A DNA stretch of 64,000 nucleotides from Halobacteriales archaeon QH_7_65_31 (GCA_003021785.1 PXQU01000016.1:398407-462406); one strand, 5' to 3'; shown: positions 52,275-63,859, counted from the first letter of the stretch. Notes: generated from the sequence alone by a model not told the origin. Numbers and translations are program-made.

Positions 52275-53701
52275 CCGAGCGATCCCTCCATCTCCAGTTC
52301 GATGAGTCGGTTCAGCTCGACGGCGTACTCGATCGGTAGCTCCTCCGTGATCGGCTCGATGAAGCCGGCGACGATCATCTGCTTGGCGTCGTCGTCGTCC
52401 AGCCCGCGCGACTGGAGGTAGAACACGTCCTCGTCGCCGATCTTGCCGACGGTCGCCTCGTGGGCCACGTCCACCTTCGACTCCTGTATCTCCATATACG
52501 GCATCGTGTCGGAGGTAGACTCGTTGTCGAACATCAGCGCGTCACACTCGACCGAGGTGGAGGAGTTCTCCGCCCCGTCCGCGATGTGGACGAGTCCGCG
52601 GTAGTTCGTCCGACCGCCGTCCTTCGAGATGGACTTGGACTCGATGGTCGACTTCGTGTTCGGCGCGTTGTGGTACACCTTCGCGCCGGTGTCGATGTTC
52701 TGATTCTCACCCGCGAAGGCGATGGTGATGTGGTTGTCGGTCGCGCCCGGTCCCTTCAGCACCGAGGAGGGGTACAGCATCGTCGCCTTCGACCCCATGG
52801 AGCCGGAGACCCACTCCATCGTGCCGTCCTTCTCGACGATGGCGCGCTTGGTGTTGAGGTTGTAGGTGTTCTTCGACCAGTTCTGCACCGTCGAGTACTG
52901 GACGTGTGCCCCCTCACCGACGAACACCTCGACGCCGCCCGAGTGGAGATTGAACTCGGAGTACTTCGGAGCCGAACAGCCCTCGATGTAGTGGACCTCG
53001 GAGTTCTCCTCGGCGACGATGAGCGTGTGCTCGAACTGCCCCATCCCGTCGCTGTTCATCCGGAAGTACGCCTGCACCGGCATCTGGACCGTCACGTTCT
53101 CCGGGACGTAGACGAACGAGCCGCCCGACCAGATCGCACCGTGGAGCGCGGCGAACTTGTTGTCGCTGGCGGGAACGTTCTTCGTCATGAAGTGTTCCTT
53201 GAGGATCTCTTCGTGCTCCTGGACCGCCTGGTCCATGTCACAGAAGATGACGCCCTTCTCCTCCCACTGCTCCTGCATATTCTGGTAGACGATCTCCGAC
53301 TCGTACTGCGCGCCGACGCCCGAGAGGGCGTTCTTCTCGGCCTCCGGGATGCCGAGCTTGTCGAAGGTGTCCTGAATCTCGTCCGGGAGGTCCTCCCAGT
53401 TCTCCGCGCCGCCGCGGGTCTCGATGTCCGGTCGGATGTACGGGACGATCTCGTCCACGTCGACCTCCGAGAGGTCGGGCGCGCCCGGCCAGTCGTCCGG
53501 CATGGGCATCTGTCGGAACTGCTTGAGCGCGCGAAGCCGGCGCTCCAGCATCCACTCCGGCTCGTCTTTGTCCTCCGAGATGACGCGAATCGTCTCCTCG
53601 GTCAGCCCCTTCTCCGCCTCGAACGCCGACGACTCCTCCTTCTTGAACTCGAAGCGGGCCTCGGTCTCGGTCTCCTTGAGATGGTCTTGATCTGAACTCA
53701 T
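52271..53701 (-). CDS. sufB: Fe-S cluster assembly protein SufB
   Basis: 476 residues, standard. SufB is the main scaffold subunit that assembles Fe-S clusters. Visible hallmarks are E-D-K-D-E-P-E-W-M-L-E-R-R-L, Y-V-P-E-N-V-T-V, I-E-G-C-S-A-P-K-Y with a conserved Cys, and A-T-V-G-K-I-G-D-E-D-V-F-Y-L near the end. It is the second gene of sufC-sufB-sufD, 32 bp after sufC. Confidence 0.97.
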   Translation of the reverse strand: MSSDQDHLKETETEARFEFKKEESSAFEAEKGLTEETIRVISEDKDEPEWMLERRLRALKQFRQMPMPDDWPGAPDLSEVDVDEIVPYIRPDIETRGGAENWEDLPDEIQDTFDKLGIPEAEKNALSGVGAQYESEIVYQNMQEQWEEKGVIFCDMDQAVQEHEEILKEHFMTKNVPASDNKFAALHGAIWSGGSFVYVPENVTVQMPVQAYFRMNSDGMGQFEHTLIVAEENSEVHYIEGCSAPKYSEFNLHSGGVEVFVGEGAHVQYSTVQNWSKNTYNLNTKRAIVEKDGTMEWVSGSMGSKATMLYPSSVLKGPGATDNHITIAFAGENQNIDTGAKVYHNAPNTKSTIESKSISKDGGRTNYRGLVHIADGAENSSTSVECDALMFDNESTSDTMPYMEIQESKVDVAHEATVGKIGDEDVFYLQSRGLDDDDAKQMIVAGFIEPITEELPIEYAVELNRLIELEMEGSLG

Positions 53702-53733
53702 GATGTTGTGTTAGTGTTGGTTGCGTTTGTCTG

Positions 53734-54651
53734 TTAGGCCGTCTCGTACACGTCCTCTCGGACCCAGTCGTACCCCTTCTCCTCCAGCTGCTTCGCGAGG
53801 TCGGCGTCGCCCTCCTTCACGATCTCGCCGTCGAGCATGATGTGAACGTAGTCCGGCTCGACGTAGTCGAGAATGCGCTGGTAGTGGGTAATCTGCAGCA
53901 CGCCCGTGCCGACCTCCTCGCGCAGGGCGTTGATCCCGTTCGCCACGTCCTGCAGGCGGTCGATATCCAGCCCCGAGTCGATCTCGTCGAGCACGGCGAC
54001 GGACGGTTCGAGAATTGCGGCCTGAAGCACCTCGTTCTGCTTCTTCTCGCCGCCGGAGAAGCCGGCGTTGAGATACCGCTGTGCGAACTTCTCGTCCATG
54101 TCGAGCAGCTCCATCTTCTCCTGAAGGAGCTGCTGGAACTCGGCGACACCGACCTCCCCCTCGTCCACGTCGCCCTCCATCGGCGACGTGTCGTAGCCGG
54201 CGTCGTCTTCTTCTTCGGCGTCCGCTTCGCCCTCGTCGTCCTCGAACAGCTCCTCACGCTCTTCGAGCTTGGCGTTGAGCGCCGTCCGGAGGAAGTTCAC
54301 CATCGTCACGCCCTCGATCTCGGCGGGATACTGGAAGGCGAGGAAGATACCGAGCGCCGCGCGCTCGTTCGGTTCGAGATCGAGCAGATCCCACGTCAGG
54401 TCGTCGTCGATCTCGACGCCGTCGGTCTCGAACTCGTCCTTGTCGAGGTGAAGCAGCACCTCGCCGTCGGTGACCTCGTACGACGGGTGACCGGCGATGA
54501 TCTTCGCCGTGGTGGACTTTCCGGAGCCGTTCGGTCCCATGAGCGCGTGGATCTCGCCCGACGATACTTCCAAGTCGACGCCGCGGAGGATGGTCTCGCC
54601 ACCGTCCTCGGCTACCTCTGCGTGAAGGTTGTTGAGTTCGAGTGTTGCCAT
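53734..54651 (-). CDS. sufC: Fe-S cluster assembly ATPase SufC
   Basis: 305 residues, longer than the ~250 usual because of an acidic insertion (about residues 130-165, Glu/Asp-rich) typical of haloarchaeal SufC. Walker [13 protein letters not shown] signature F-S-G-G-E-K-K, and Walker B V-A-V-L-D-E-I-D are intact. It powers the SufBCD scaffold. The ATG at 54651 gives the normal N-terminus (M-A-T-L-E-L-N-N-L); upstream codons overlap polB. TATA-like CATTAACC lies near 54687-54694. Confidence 0.96.
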   Translation of the reverse strand: MATLELNNLHAEVAEDGGETILRGVDLEVSSGEIHALMGPNGSGKSTTAKIIAGHPSYEVTDGEVLLHLDKDEFETDGVEIDDDLTWDLLDLEPNERAALGIFLAFQYPAEIEGVTMVNFLRTALNAKLEEREELFEDDEGEADAEEEDDAGYDTSPMEGDVDEGEVGVAEFQQLLQEKMELLDMDEKFAQRYLNAGFSGGEKKQNEVLQAAILEPSVAVLDEIDSGLDIDRLQDVANGINALREEVGTGVLQITHYQRILDYVEPDYVHIMLDGEIVKEGDADLAKQLEEKGYDWVREDVYETA

Positions 54652-54711
54652 TGATAGAACAGTAGTAACGAGGGGCGAGACGCGGTTAATGTTTACGGGT
54701 CTTCCCGACGA

Positions 54712-54729
54712 CTTTTCGAGTTCGAAAAG
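54712..54729. promoter_or_regulatory. 18-bp palindrome upstream of sufC
   Basis: CTTTTCGA-GT-TCGAAAAG: two perfect 8-bp half sites around a 2-bp centre. It lies upstream of the sufC TATA-like element and 26 bp downstream of the polB stop. It could be an operator for a dimeric Fe-S or redox regulator, or part of a polB terminator. Confidence 0.5.
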
Positions 54730-54754
54730 CTGAGTTTGCGGTTCTAAAATATCA

Positions 54755-57700
54755 TCACATGAAGCTGCCGAGTCCAGTTTGCTCTTGACCATCTCGAACC
54801 TCCTCCCACGAAACGTCGAGCGCCTCTAACACCCGCTCGATCGGGCCGCGAAGCGTCTTCTCTAACATCTTGTCCCAGTCCACCTCGAACTCCTCCGGGA
54901 CCTCGTCGGCGTACTCGAAACAGATCACGTCCGGATCGCGCTTGAACTCCCCGTACAACGGGTCGCGTTGTGGATCCAGTCCGAGCTCTTCCTCTGCGTA
55001 CGTCCAGAAGTCCGGATGCACCTTCTCCAGATACAGGCGTTTCGGCTTCGATCCGCGCTGGAAGTTCGTCCCGAGCAGGAGATTCGCGTACTTCGCGCCG
55101 CGCACCTGCGCGGTGTCCGTATCGTACGAGTCGAGCTTCTTTCCGATCCCACCCGGGATACCGATGTCGTCGAGCGGTCGCTCGCCCGTCTGGAACGCCT
55201 CGATCGTGTCGTGAACGTACTCCTTGACCCCTGCCACGTCGCCCTCGGTGACGATCATATCTAGGACGCGCTTTTGTACCTCCTTCGTGACCGGCGCGAT
55301 GTCCGATCGCTTGTACTCGAACCCGGTGATGTCGATGTCGTCGACGTCTTTTCCTTCCTTCCAGATGATGTTCCCGGCGTAGCGTTTCTTCGTGCCGGCC
55401 TGGAAGAAGCGCCGATACAGCTTCTCGAACTCGATCTGGAAGCGGTGGCTCTCGGCGTTTAGCTCCGTGCGGGCGAACTCGTCGTACGAGGCGTTGATGT
55501 GCTCCTCGATCTCGAAGGAGGTGTCGACGGCCTGCTCCTTCGGGTACTCTTCTCCCAACTCTAACATGACAGAGTCCGTGTTGTGGAGGACGATGCCACC
55601 GACTCCATCCACGAAGTTCTCGTTATCGGCGACGCTCAGGTCGTAGACGTACCCGTCGTGCTCGGTCTCAGTCACGACTGGATCGCGACCAGACCGGTAG
55701 TAGTCGCACGTGCGAATCGTGTACGACTGCTTACTGTCGCGGTACTTCAGTGAGTGTTTCTCGCCGCGCTGGGTGAGCAGCGTCGAGAGGCCCGCCGCGA
55801 GCTCCCGACTCGTCGTTTCGAAATCGAAGTTCCGCTCGGCGTACTCCGTCGAGTATCGCGGGAACTCCCGGGACCCGTCACCCTCGATGAGTACATCGAG
55901 AAACAGCGACTGGCGTTCCCGCGGAAGGTGATACACGAACGAGGGAATTCGTTTTTTGCGAGAGGTCTGACCGGCGAACTCACGGAAGAACACGGCCGTG
56001 AGTTCGTTCATCATCTGTAGCTTCTGGGTCGCATCGTCGTAGCTGACTTCCCGTGTCCCGTCTGCGGTTTCGTATTCGACCGTTCGCTCGGGCCTCGTAT
56101 CACTCGCGGTGATGCTTGCCGTTGCATACTCGAACAGCCGGTCGTAGTCGGTCCGTAACCTGTCGAGCCAGTCGCGGCGCGACTCGGCGATGCTCGCACC
56201 GAACTTCGACTCCGTCGTCTCGATAGTCGACGCGCTCCCTTCCGTGACGTACGCGGCCAGTAGCCGGAGTAGAGCGGCCCCGTCCTCGCTGTCGATGTCG
56301 ATGTATCGTTTGACCTTGACAGTCGAATCGAGTTCGCCGTGATGTTCGTGTCCGAACCAGACGTGGTCCTCGTCCGCACACACGCGCTTCGTCTTCTCGG
56401 TTGCGTGTTCGCTACCCACCATTCGACCGTCTTCGTACGTCCGGGTGTATCCCTTCAGTACGTCGAACACGTCGATCCGTTCGATCGACTTTACGTCTGG
56501 CAGGTCGGGAACTCGAAGCGGCTCGGAGACGTCTTCTGGCTCGGTCTCGACGAGGGTCGCTCCGTCTTCGACGACGTACGAGTGGTCACGAGTCGTCGTC
56601 GACTCTCCGAACTTGTGTTGGAGTGTTACGACTTCTTTGTCCGTTCGGTGGCGGACGATCTCTTCGATGGGTTTCCACTCGGACTCGCCGTCCGCACTCA
56701 CTGAGAGGGCGTCCCACCCGTCGAGTTCGCCGCGCTCTTTTCCAGCGCCGACTGCTCGCTCCGCTCCGCCGTCGGCTGTGATCAGGATTTCACCGTCCGC
56801 TCTCGGCGTCGAACGCTCGAATAGCGCCTCGATCGGGATGATCCGGACGGTTCCCCGCGGATCTCTAACGACGACCGGTCGGTCACCTGTGACACTGTCA
56901 CCGTATGCCACCTCGTGACCGATCTCGTTGGCCGACTGCTCGGTGAACTCTATGACCCGACGCCCTGTCGCTGTTACTGCGGCTCCCATCTCCTTATCGT
57001 ACAGCCGGAATCGGTCCCATCCCAAAACGCCGTAGAGAGACTGACCGACGAACTGGAACGTCCCGTTTCGCCCGGCGAGTAGCGTATGATTATCCGCGAC
57101 GGTGACACAGTACGCACCGTCGGTCGCCGTGCTCCGATCGCCAGAACGGTGCATTCGGACGCTGTTCTTCCCGCCCTCCGTACAGTAAATTCGCCAGGAA
57201 CCGCTGTTGTGGCCGTAGTTAACGGTGAGACCGAGATGCGTGCAGAGCCGGAGCACGTCGTCCCGGAGTTCCTCACTTGAGGTGGTGTATCGCCAGCTGT
57301 TCGGCTGTCGATCCCCGTCGCCGGCGACGAGCGTGTCGAGGAACTGCTGTTTCTGCTCGCGACAGAGTCCGAAGACGAACTCGGGAATCTGTTTCTCGAA
57401 GCTGTCTCCGCCGGCGACGGTCTCCAGCCACCGACCGAGTAGCCGCGAGGTGAACTGATACCCGTTCTGGTCGACGTAGTAGTCGAGACCGAGCCGATCG
57501 AGCAGCTCACCGATACGCGTGTGATCGTCGTGGTCGGTCTCGATTGCGGCTCCACCGTCGGTGAGTGCGTCCTGTGCGAGGCTCACCGTCGTTGCCGAGC
57601 CACGGAGCTGCTCGCCGAACTGCTTCTCCTCGGACGTGTACACTGATCCCTCGGTGATATACCACGCAAGCAGATCGAGGAAGTCGTCGCCGTCGTAAAA

Positions 57701-60073
57701 CCGGGGAATCCACTTCCGACCCCGCTCGGCGTGGACGTAGAACGCAGAGCAGTGCGCATCGAGATACTCGCGGTGCTGCTCGTACTCCTCGGCGGAGAAC
57801 ACGTAACCGGTCTCGTCGATCTCGTCTTTCAGGATCTTGTCCGGGTAGTAGCCCACCTCGCTCGCGAGCGTGTGACCGTGAACGTCGTTATCCACCCACA
57901 CCTCGTACTCACCGTCGAGTCGTTCGGTCAGATCGACGGTTTCGAGCCTGTCACCGTCTGGTCCTGCCCAGTCGTGTGGAAGCTCGTAATGTGAACTGTC
58001 GTTCAGGTCGCCAGCCTCAACGAACTGGAACTCGTCCCACGACGCGCCGTTCTTGTCGTCCTTCCGAACGAGCATCCGGTGGTTCGGCGTGACGCTGAAG
58101 TCGATCTTGTTCGTCTCGATATCGACCATCTCGCCGCGGTAGTCAGGGTACTCGTGTGTGTCGGTGACCGGCTTCACCTCCATCCCCATCGTCTCGGGGT
58201 CGAGCGAGTACACCTCATCGCCCACGTCCAGGTCTCTGATATTTCGAATCCCGCCCGGCGTGAGCACGTCTGTATCTGCCGAAAAGCAGTTCATGATGAC
58301 CTTGACAGCTGCCTGCTGGCTGTCGTAGCGCTCGTACTCCGTCTCGTCGGGATCGTGTCGGTCGCGGGCCGCCTTCTTGTTCTCGCGTTCCGTCAGCAGC
58401 TCGTCGACCATCTCCCGGATGATGCCGTCCGGCTCCTTCCGGAAGTGGGTCCCATTGGGAGCCCGATACGTCTCTCCGTCGTACTCGTCGAGATCGACCT
58501 TCGTCTCGGGGCTCGCGTTCGTGGTAACCATGCACATGGGGTAGAGACTTTTCAAATCAAGAACAGTTACGTTCTCTCGAATCCCTGAGACCGGATCGAA
58601 GACGGCCCCGCCTTCGTAGTCCTCTGACGCGACGGTTCCCTTCGACGGGAGCGCGTAGTCGCCGTGGACCTTATGCAGGATATACAGGTCGACCGCGTCG
58701 CCGGGCGTCGTCGCGTCTTCGAGCTTACAGCCGACGAACGTCGCGACCTCGCTCCAGAAGGAGATGAGATCGACCTTCCGGTCGATTTCGACACACAGCT
58801 CTACGTCGCGGAGATTGTACTCGAGCAGCTGGGCGGGGTCCTGTTCCCAGAGATCGCCGATATCCCCGGTGTAGCGTTCCTTCCCGACGCCGAGTTCCTG
58901 TTCGGCAACGGCGTCCAGCCGGTAGGAGTCGAGCTCGGAGTACTGCCGGCGTTCGTAGGCGTACAGCAGATCGAAGACGACTCGTCCCTTGATGTTCGGC
59001 CCGCCCCAGCCGGAGTCCCACACCTCGTCGACGCGGGAGAGTCGGTCGGATTCGAGTCCGAGCTCCGCCAGTCTGGCGACGTAGTACGGGGCGTCGAAGT
59101 CGTCGAAGTTCCACCCCGTCAGCACGTCAGGGTCCGTCTCGTCGAGGTAATCGAGGTAGTCCTCGTGCATCGCCGTCTCGGTGTCGAACACCCGGAGATC
59201 GATGTCGCTCTCGCCGTCGAAAAAGTCGAAGGTGAGCTCCTCGGGCGCTGGCACTTCGGCATCGGGGGCGTCGTAGAGCCAGACGACGTACTCACCGCGG
59301 TAGGAGTCGTGGCTCGTCATACAGATGATCTTCTCCTCGCCGTCTTCCGGGAACCCCGAGCGGTCGTCCACCTCGATATCGAAGGTGTGAACGCGGGGAT
59401 CGACGCTCAGGTCGATCGGCTCGATCTGCTCGTGGTGGATCTTGATGCTCCCGTCTTCGGCACGCTGCTCGGGCACGCGGATCCCGGCGGTGATGTCTTT
59501 GTCGATGAGGAGCCGGTTCGGAAAGAGGATATCCGCCTCGTAGTGGTCGAACCGGTCGCGCAGCTGTCCGACGTCACGGGGGGTCTGCCCGAACACCTTG
59601 ACCAGATCGTCACCGCGGATCGACTGGTAGATGACGACCTCGTCGGCCTCCGGCTCATCGAGCGTCGGGTCGCGCTGGCCTTTCGTCTCGACGCCGGCGA
59701 TCCGCTCCTCCATCAGGCGATCGTCCTCGAAATCTGCCTCGCGGAGCTGGCGGTCCTGATCGGGGCTCTCGTGGTCCAGCTCGTCGACTGGGGTGTAGAA
59801 GTACGGCTGGAAGTCGAAGATCCGGATGTGCTCCCTCTCCTCGTCCGCCGTTCGTCCGAAGACGTGGAGTACGGGGTACTCCTCGTCGCCGTACCCCTCG
59901 ACGGTGTAATCGACCTGTGTGACGCTCACCTCGACGACGCCGTCGGCGTCGGGAAACTGATACTCCGAGAGATCGATCAGCTCGCCGACCTCGTCGCCCT
60001 CGGTGACGTGGCGGGCCTCCTCGACCTCCTCGCCGCCACCGAAGTCTGCGAGGGTCGTGCCGGTAGAACTCAT
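54755..60073 (-). CDS. polB: B-family replicative DNA polymerase with two inteins
   Basis: 1772-residue precursor; removing both inteins leaves about 917 residues, normal for haloarchaeal PolB. Exonuclease motifs are [14 protein letters not shown] and Y-N-L-R-D-V; polymerase motifs are D-L-K-S-L-Y-P (A), K-V-I-M-N/S-L-Y-G (B, split by intein 1) and Y-G-D/T-D-S (C, split by intein 2). The C-terminus G-L-G-S-F-M resembles a PCNA-binding peptide. ATG at 60073 ([11 protein letters not shown]) is chosen; the upstream open frame to 60271 is not coding-like and overlaps the divergent gene. It is the probable main replicase or one of two with PolD. Confidence 0.97.
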   Translation of the reverse strand: MSSTGTTLADFGGGEEVEEARHVTEGDEVGELIDLSEYQFPDADGVVEVSVTQVDYTVEGYGDEEYPVLHVFGRTADEEREHIRIFDFQPYFYTPVDELDHESPDQDRQLREADFEDDRLMEERIAGVETKGQRDPTLDEPEADEVVIYQSIRGDDLVKVFGQTPRDVGQLRDRFDHYEADILFPNRLLIDKDITAGIRVPEQRAEDGSIKIHHEQIEPIDLSVDPRVHTFDIEVDDRSGFPEDGEEKIICMTSHDSYRGEYVVWLYDAPDAEVPAPEELTFDFFDGESDIDLRVFDTETAMHEDYLDYLDETDPDVLTGWNFDDFDAPYYVARLAELGLESDRLSRVDEVWDSGWGGPNIKGRVVFDLLYAYERRQYSELDSYRLDAVAEQELGVGKERYTGDIGDLWEQDPAQLLEYNLRDVELCVEIDRKVDLISFWSEVATFVGCKLEDATTPGDAVDLYILHKVHGDYALPSKGTVASEDYEGGAVFDPVSGIRENVTVLDLKSLYPMCMVTTNASPETKVDLDEYDGETYRAPNGTHFRKEPDGIIREMVDELLTERENKKAARDRHDPDETEYERYDSQQAAVKVIMNCFSADTDVLTPGGIRNIRDLDVGDEVYSLDPETMGMEVKPVTDTHEYPDYRGEMVDIETNKIDFSVTPNHRMLVRKDDKNGASWDEFQFVEAGDLNDSSHYELPHDWAGPDGDRLETVDLTERLDGEYEVWVDNDVHGHTLASEVGYYPDKILKDEIDETGYVFSAEEYEQHREYLDAHCSAFYVHAERGRKWIPRFYDGDDFLDLLAWYITEGSVYTSEEKQFGEQLRGSATTVSLAQDALTDGGAAIETDHDDHTRIGELLDRLGLDYYVDQNGYQFTSRLLGRWLETVAGGDSFEKQIPEFVFGLCREQKQQFLDTLVAGDGDRQPNSWRYTTSSEELRDDVLRLCTHLGLTVNYGHNSGSWRIYCTEGGKNSVRMHRSGDRSTATDGAYCVTVADNHTLLAGRNGTFQFVGQSLYGVLGWDRFRLYDKEMGAAVTATGRRVIEFTEQSANEIGHEVAYGDSVTGDRPVVVRDPRGTVRIIPIEALFERSTPRADGEILITADGGAERAVGAGKERGELDGWDALSVSADGESEWKPIEEIVRHRTDKEVVTLQHKFGESTTTRDHSYVVEDGATLVETEPEDVSEPLRVPDLPDVKSIERIDVFDVLKGYTRTYEDGRMVGSEHATEKTKRVCADEDHVWFGHEHHGELDSTVKVKRYIDIDSEDGAALLRLLAAYVTEGSASTIETTESKFGASIAESRRDWLDRLRTDYDRLFEYATASITASDTRPERTVEYETADGTREVSYDDATQKLQMMNELTAVFFREFAGQTSRKKRIPSFVYHLPRERQSLFLDVLIEGDGSREFPRYSTEYAERNFDFETTSRELAAGLSTLLTQRGEKHSLKYRDSKQSYTIRTCDYYRSGRDPVVTETEHDGYVYDLSVADNENFVDGVGGIVLHNTDSVMLELGEEYPKEQAVDTSFEIEEHINASYDEFARTELNAESHRFQIEFEKLYRRFFQAGTKKRYAGNIIWKEGKDVDDIDITGFEYKRSDIAPVTKEVQKRVLDMIVTEGDVAGVKEYVHDTIEAFQTGERPLDDIGIPGGIGKKLDSYDTDTAQVRGAKYANLLLGTNFQRGSKPKRLYLEKVHPDFWTYAEEELGLDPQRDPLYGEFKRDPDVICFEYADEVPEEFEVDWDKMLEKTLRGPIERVLEALDVSWEEVRDGQEQTGLGSFM
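55580..56896 (-). other. Intein 2 in PolB motif C (439 residues), with DOD endonuclease
   Basis: Inserted between Y-G-D and T-D-S of the catalytic motif. It begins with Ser ([10 protein letters not shown]), has block B T-R-D-H-S, and ends with canonical L-H-N before Thr. Endonuclease motifs are L-L-A-A-Y-V-T-E-G and [11 protein letters not shown]. Only 48 extein residues separate it from intein 1. Confidence 0.94.
57041..58288 (-). other. Intein 1 in PolB motif B (416 residues), with DOD endonuclease
   Basis: It begins with Cys ([13 protein letters not shown]) directly after K-V-I-M-N and ends at F-V-G-Q before Ser of S-L-Y-G. Splicing block B has T-P-N-H. LAGLIDADG-type motifs appear as L-L-A-W-Y-I-T-E-G and [11 protein letters not shown], both keeping acidic residues, so the endonuclease may be active. 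The intein terminates in Gly-Gln rather than the canonical His-Asn. Confidence 0.93.
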
Positions 60074-60209
60074 TGTGAGCGGTTGCCGCTCCGCCCAACT
60101 AAAGACATCGGTGGACGACCGGCTGTTGCCCACAGCCGTGACGGTATCGCAGTGTCGACGGAGCCGTCGGGCCGGAAAGCATATACCGTGTGATTGAGTA
60201 CCACGGACG

Positions 60210-60377
60210 ATGACCGAACTCCCGACCACGACGGACGCGACGGAACCGGTCCCGGAACCGACGAATCTCACCGTCGAGGCGTACGAGACCGACGACGGGA
60301 CCGTCTTCTACGACGCCGCCGAGCCGGCGGCGTGGCTGCAGACCGACACCGTGCTCGAACTCGAAGCGATGCTCTGA
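60210..60377 (+). CDS. Small haloarchaeal protein (DUF7331-like)
   Basis: 55 residues: a Thr/Pro/Glu-rich start, then V-E-A-Y-E-T-D-D-G-T-V-F-Y-D-A and A-A-W-L-Q-T-D-T. This V-E-x-Y-E-T-D-D-G pattern is common in very short haloarchaeal proteins that I would call DUF7331. Function unknown. Divergent from polB. A plus-strand AT-rich GCATATACC lies ~30 nt before the ATG. Confidence 0.65.
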   Translation: MTELPTTTDATEPVPEPTNLTVEAYETDDGTVFYDAAEPAAWLQTDTVLELEAML

Positions 60378-60412
60378 GTAGGTTTTTCGCCCTTCGGCCC
60401 GACGACCAGATA

Positions 60413-60766
60413 GTGAGCGACAAGCGACGCGCGGTCAAGCGACGGCTGAACGACGCCGGAGAGAGTGAGTCCGATCCGTGGCCGGACGAGCCGGACGAGT
60501 TCGACCCCGACTCGCTCACGCCGGACACGCCGATTGCTGGAAACAGCGGAGCCGCCGATACGGAGACTGACATCGACGGCGAGCTACTGCGCGGCTTCTA
60601 CGCCGCCGTCGTGCTCGCGAACGTCGGCCTGTTCGGTCTCTCGCTCGGTGCGATGGTCGCGTACTTCCGCGGGCAGCTTCTCCTCGGCGGGGTCGCGATG
60701 CTCGTCGGCACGAGCGCACTCTTTCGAACCTACCAGCTGGTCGATAAACACGGAGGGAGCGAATGA
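60413..60766 (+). CDS. Small membrane protein (DUF7322-like)
   Basis: 117 residues from a GTG. A charged N-terminal half (K-R-R-A-V-K-R-R-L then an Asp/Glu/Pro-rich stretch) is followed by two membrane helices (about 62-85 and 90-105) and a short polar end. GGTTTTTCG about 30 nt upstream could be the promoter. The open frame continues upstream, but that part is Arg-rich and overlaps the preceding gene out of frame. Function unknown; it overlaps the next gene by 4 bp. Confidence 0.7.
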   Translation: MSDKRRAVKRRLNDAGESESDPWPDEPDEFDPDSLTPDTPIAGNSGAADTETDIDGELLRGFYAAVVLANVGLFGLSLGAMVAYFRGQLLLGGVAMLVGTSALFRTYQLVDKHGGSE

Positions 60767-61176
60767 GAGCCGTCGAACACGACGGGACGCGGTATCTCCT
60801 CGTCACGAAGTCGGGCGACTCCTCTCGCGTCCGCGATCCGGCGACAGGCGAGGAGAGATATCTCCCGACAGACGAGCTGCGTATGCTCGATGCCGACCCG
60901 CTCGAAGCCGTCGCAGACGCGATTTCCGATCCCGTCAGACGGCTCGTCCGCGCGGCCCGCGACGACCGAACGCTCGGGCTCGCCCTCGAACTGCGTTCGA
61001 AGCCGCGGTCGGCCCGCGAGCTAATGAACAGCTACGGGCTCTGTGAGTCGGACGCGCTTGGACTCCTCACGGAGCTTCGAGTCGCGGGACTGGTCGCAGA
61101 GACGACCGTCGGTGGCAAACGCGGCTACGAGCTTACCGACGCGGGCGAACGGGCGGTCGAGACGCTACTCAGTTGA
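60763..61176 (+). CDS. Winged-helix protein (DUF7346-like)
   Basis: 137 residues. An N-terminal beta region (Y-L-L-V-T-K-S...[12 protein letters not shown]) is followed by a winged helix ([29 protein letters not shown]). It is conserved in haloarchaea near rad50/mre11; I would call it DUF7346. Probably DNA binding; target unknown. It starts within the end of the membrane-protein gene and its end overlaps rad50 (convergent) by 8 bp. Confidence 0.75.
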   Translation: MRAVEHDGTRYLLVTKSGDSSRVRDPATGEERYLPTDELRMLDADPLEAVADAISDPVRRLVRAARDDRTLGLALELRSKPRSARELMNSYGLCESDALGLLTELRVAGLVAETTVGGKRGYELTDAGERAVETLLS

Positions 61177-63859
61177 ACGCGGAGAGTGCGCTTGCATCGA
61201 CGGCGTCCCGTCCCTCGACGGTCGAGCGGTTCGTCGTCGAGTCCTTCTCGACCGTGAGAAGCTCGTCCGCCGCTGTGACGAGTTCGTCGTCGTGGCTCAC
61301 GACGAGGATCTGGGCGACGCCCAGCTCGGTCATCGACTCGATGAGATCGACGAGCCGGGAGACGTGTCCGGAGTCGAGGAACACCGTCGGCTCGTCGAGG
61401 ATGAGCGGCGGGAGCGGCGCGGTCCCGTCGATCCCCTCGGCCAGCAGCCGGTAGATGGCACACCGGAGCGAGAGATTGAACACGGCGCGCTCACCGCCGG
61501 ACAGCTGTTCGGGATCGAGCGGATCGCCGTCCTTCTGATACACCGTCAGCTCGTACTCGCCGTCGAGCTCGATGTGCGAGTAGGCGTCGTTCCCGTACAC
61601 CAGCTCGAACGTCTCGTTCACCATCCGTTCGAGCTTCTGGAGATTCTGCCGGCGAAGCTCTGCTCGCAGGTCGGTGTAGGTGGTCTGGAGTCGCTCCGTC
61701 TCTGCGTACAGCTCGTCCAGCTGGGCGACCGTCTCGGCCAGCTCGTCGCGACGCTCGCGCAGCGATTCCAACTCTTCGATGCTCGTCTTGAGCCGGCCGA
61801 TCTGCTCCTGTAGCTCGCCGCGTCGGGTTTCGAGCTCGTCGAGCTGTGGCTCCACCTCGTCGAGATACTCCTCGGCCTCTCGCTTCCGACTTTTCGCATT
61901 CTCGATGGCGGCCTCGTCGACCTGTGATTCGAGTTCGTCGCGGCGCTCGCGCTTCTCCGTGAGTCGCTCGTTCCGGAGCTCGTTCTGGTCGGCGAGGCTC
62001 TGCCGGCGTTCACGGAGCGTCTCCAGCTCGTCGGTCAGCGATTCGGTATCGTCGCGAATCTCGGCTAACGACTCCACGCGGTCGATCTGCTCCTTGAGCG
62101 TGGCGATCTCGCGGTTGAGCTCACCCATCCGCTCGCGTGCGGCGGCGGCCTGCTCGTCTGCCTCGTTCGCCGTCTCGCGTCTCGTCTCCGCCTGCGTCTC
62201 CAGCTCCGTCGCCTCCTCGCGTAGCTCCTCGATACGCTCCGCCGTCTCGTCGACGCCGCGCTCGCGCTCCTCGACGAGCGTTTCGAGCTGATCGCGTTCC
62301 TCGCGCAGTCGGTCGAGTTCGGCGGCGGCGTCGGCCAGCGACTCCGCTCGATCCAGCTCGGCTTCGCGCTCGTCGCGCCGGTCGCGGAGCTGTTCGAGCT
62401 TCGTCTCCAGCCGCGCGACCGCCTCGCGGTCCTCGTCCACCGTCTCGACGTGGGGTGCACCGTCGACCGACTGTCCGCACTCGGGACACTTGCCGGCGTC
62501 GAGTAGCTCCTCGGTCTCGGAGAGGGTCTCGCGTGCGCTCTGGAGCCTCGTCTCCGCCGCCGTGACCTCCTCGCGACACGCGGTCAGCTCCTCGGCGGCC
62601 GACTCGCGGTGACGCTCGGTGTCGTCGGGACCGACGGGGGCGTCATCGAAGACGGCTTCCGTCTCCGCGATTCGCTCGTCGAGCGTCTCGATCTGTTCGC
62701 GCGTCTCTGCGACCTCCTCGCGCGTCGATTCCAGCTCGGTTTCCAGCTCGGCGGCCGTCTCGCGCCGATCTGCTGTCTCGGATGCAAGCTCGTCGGCCCG
62801 CTCGCGCGCGGTTTCGGCCTGACTGTCGTACCGCTGGATTTCGAGCCGCTGGTCGTTGATCCGGTCGTCCAGCGTCTCCCGTTCCTCGCGCAGCTCGTCG
62901 AGCCGGGATGAGAGCGTCTCCCCGTCGATGTCGTCGGGCGATCCGTCGATGTCGGTCTCGGCGAGCAGCTCGGCGGCGGCGTCGCGTCGCTCCTCCCGGC
63001 GCTCGCGCGTCTCCGTCAACTGATCGCCGAGATCGCTGCGTTCGCGTTCAGCCTCGCGTATCTCTTTCGTCAGCGTCTCGATCTCGCGCTCGATCTCGGC
63101 TAACTCCTCGCGGCGCTGTTCGTACTCGTCGAGGATCTCCTGTGCGTCGTCGCGCGTCGTTTCGGCGCGGTCGCGGTTCTGCTCGTAGCGTTCGATCTGC
63201 TCGTGTACCTCGGCGAGATCGCCCTTCAGCGCGTTCAGCTGCTCGTGATACCCCTCTGCGTCTCGCTGTTCGATCTGTTCGTCGAGCTGCTTGAGCGCGC
63301 CGCGCTTGTCGTCGCGGACGCGGCCGATCCCGACGCGTGCGTCGGACGCTCGCTCCCGGTACGCCTCCAGCTTCCCCAACTGCAGGAGATCGTCGATCAT
63401 ATCCTGTCGCTGGCTCGGCGAGGCGTTGATGAGCTTGTTCACCTCTCCCTGCTGGACGTACGCGCAGTTGACGAACGCCGAGGCGTCCATCCGGAGCAGG
63501 TCGGTGACGGTGCTGCGAACGTCGCGTGCCCCTTCGATGGTCTCGTCCTCGCCCTCCAGGAGACAGGTCGTCGTCTGGACGCTGTCGCCCCGTCGCTTGA
63601 GCTCGCGTTCGATGCGGTAGCGGCCGCCGTCGTGGGCGAACCAGAGTTCGACGGACGCTTCCTCCGCGCCGATAGAGACCAGCTCGTCGAGCGTCTGGTC
63701 GAGTGCCCGGGCGCCGTAGAGGGCGAAGAAACACGCCTCAAGCAGGGAGGACTTCCCCGAGCCGTTCAGTCCGTGGATGACGGTCACGCCGGAGGAGAGA
63801 TCGACGTCGGTGTCGGCGTAACATTTGAAATTCGAGAGCCGCAGTCGCTCGAATCTCAC
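61169..63859 (-). CDS. rad50: Rad50 double-strand-break repair ATPase
   Basis: 896 residues, full-length archaeal Rad50. The N-lobe starts R-L-S-N-F-K-C-Y with Walker [10 protein letters not shown]; two long coiled coils surround the zinc hook C-P-E-C at about residues 458-461; the C-lobe has L-S-G-G-E-R and Walker B L-I-L-D-E-P-T. It works with Mre11 in end processing. GTG start overlaps the mre11 stop by 4 bp. Coiled-coil segments are extremely Glu/Arg-rich, which explains the many spurious antisense frames. Confidence 0.97.
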   Translation of the reverse strand: MRFERLRLSNFKCYADTDVDLSSGVTVIHGLNGSGKSSLLEACFFALYGARALDQTLDELVSIGAEEASVELWFAHDGGRYRIERELKRRGDSVQTTTCLLEGEDETIEGARDVRSTVTDLLRMDASAFVNCAYVQQGEVNKLINASPSQRQDMIDDLLQLGKLEAYRERASDARVGIGRVRDDKRGALKQLDEQIEQRDAEGYHEQLNALKGDLAEVHEQIERYEQNRDRAETTRDDAQEILDEYEQRREELAEIEREIETLTKEIREAERERSDLGDQLTETRERREERRDAAAELLAETDIDGSPDDIDGETLSSRLDELREERETLDDRINDQRLEIQRYDSQAETARERADELASETADRRETAAELETELESTREEVAETREQIETLDERIAETEAVFDDAPVGPDDTERHRESAAEELTACREEVTAAETRLQSARETLSETEELLDAGKCPECGQSVDGAPHVETVDEDREAVARLETKLEQLRDRRDEREAELDRAESLADAAAELDRLREERDQLETLVEERERGVDETAERIEELREEATELETQAETRRETANEADEQAAAARERMGELNREIATLKEQIDRVESLAEIRDDTESLTDELETLRERRQSLADQNELRNERLTEKRERRDELESQVDEAAIENAKSRKREAEEYLDEVEPQLDELETRRGELQEQIGRLKTSIEELESLRERRDELAETVAQLDELYAETERLQTTYTDLRAELRRQNLQKLERMVNETFELVYGNDAYSHIELDGEYELTVYQKDGDPLDPEQLSGGERAVFNLSLRCAIYRLLAEGIDGTAPLPPLILDEPTVFLDSGHVSRLVDLIESMTELGVAQILVVSHDDELVTAADELLTVEKDSTTNRSTVEGRDAVDASALSAFN

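Noticed and set aside
60074-60271. Longer N-terminus for PolB.
   Set aside because: Residues are not PolB-like and the region overlaps the divergent small gene at 60210 and its promoter.
61900-63300. Many long plus-strand frames opposite rad50.
   Set aside because: They arise from the Glu/Arg codon bias of the coiled coils (GAG read as CTC); products are Ser/Arg-rich with no recognisable domain.
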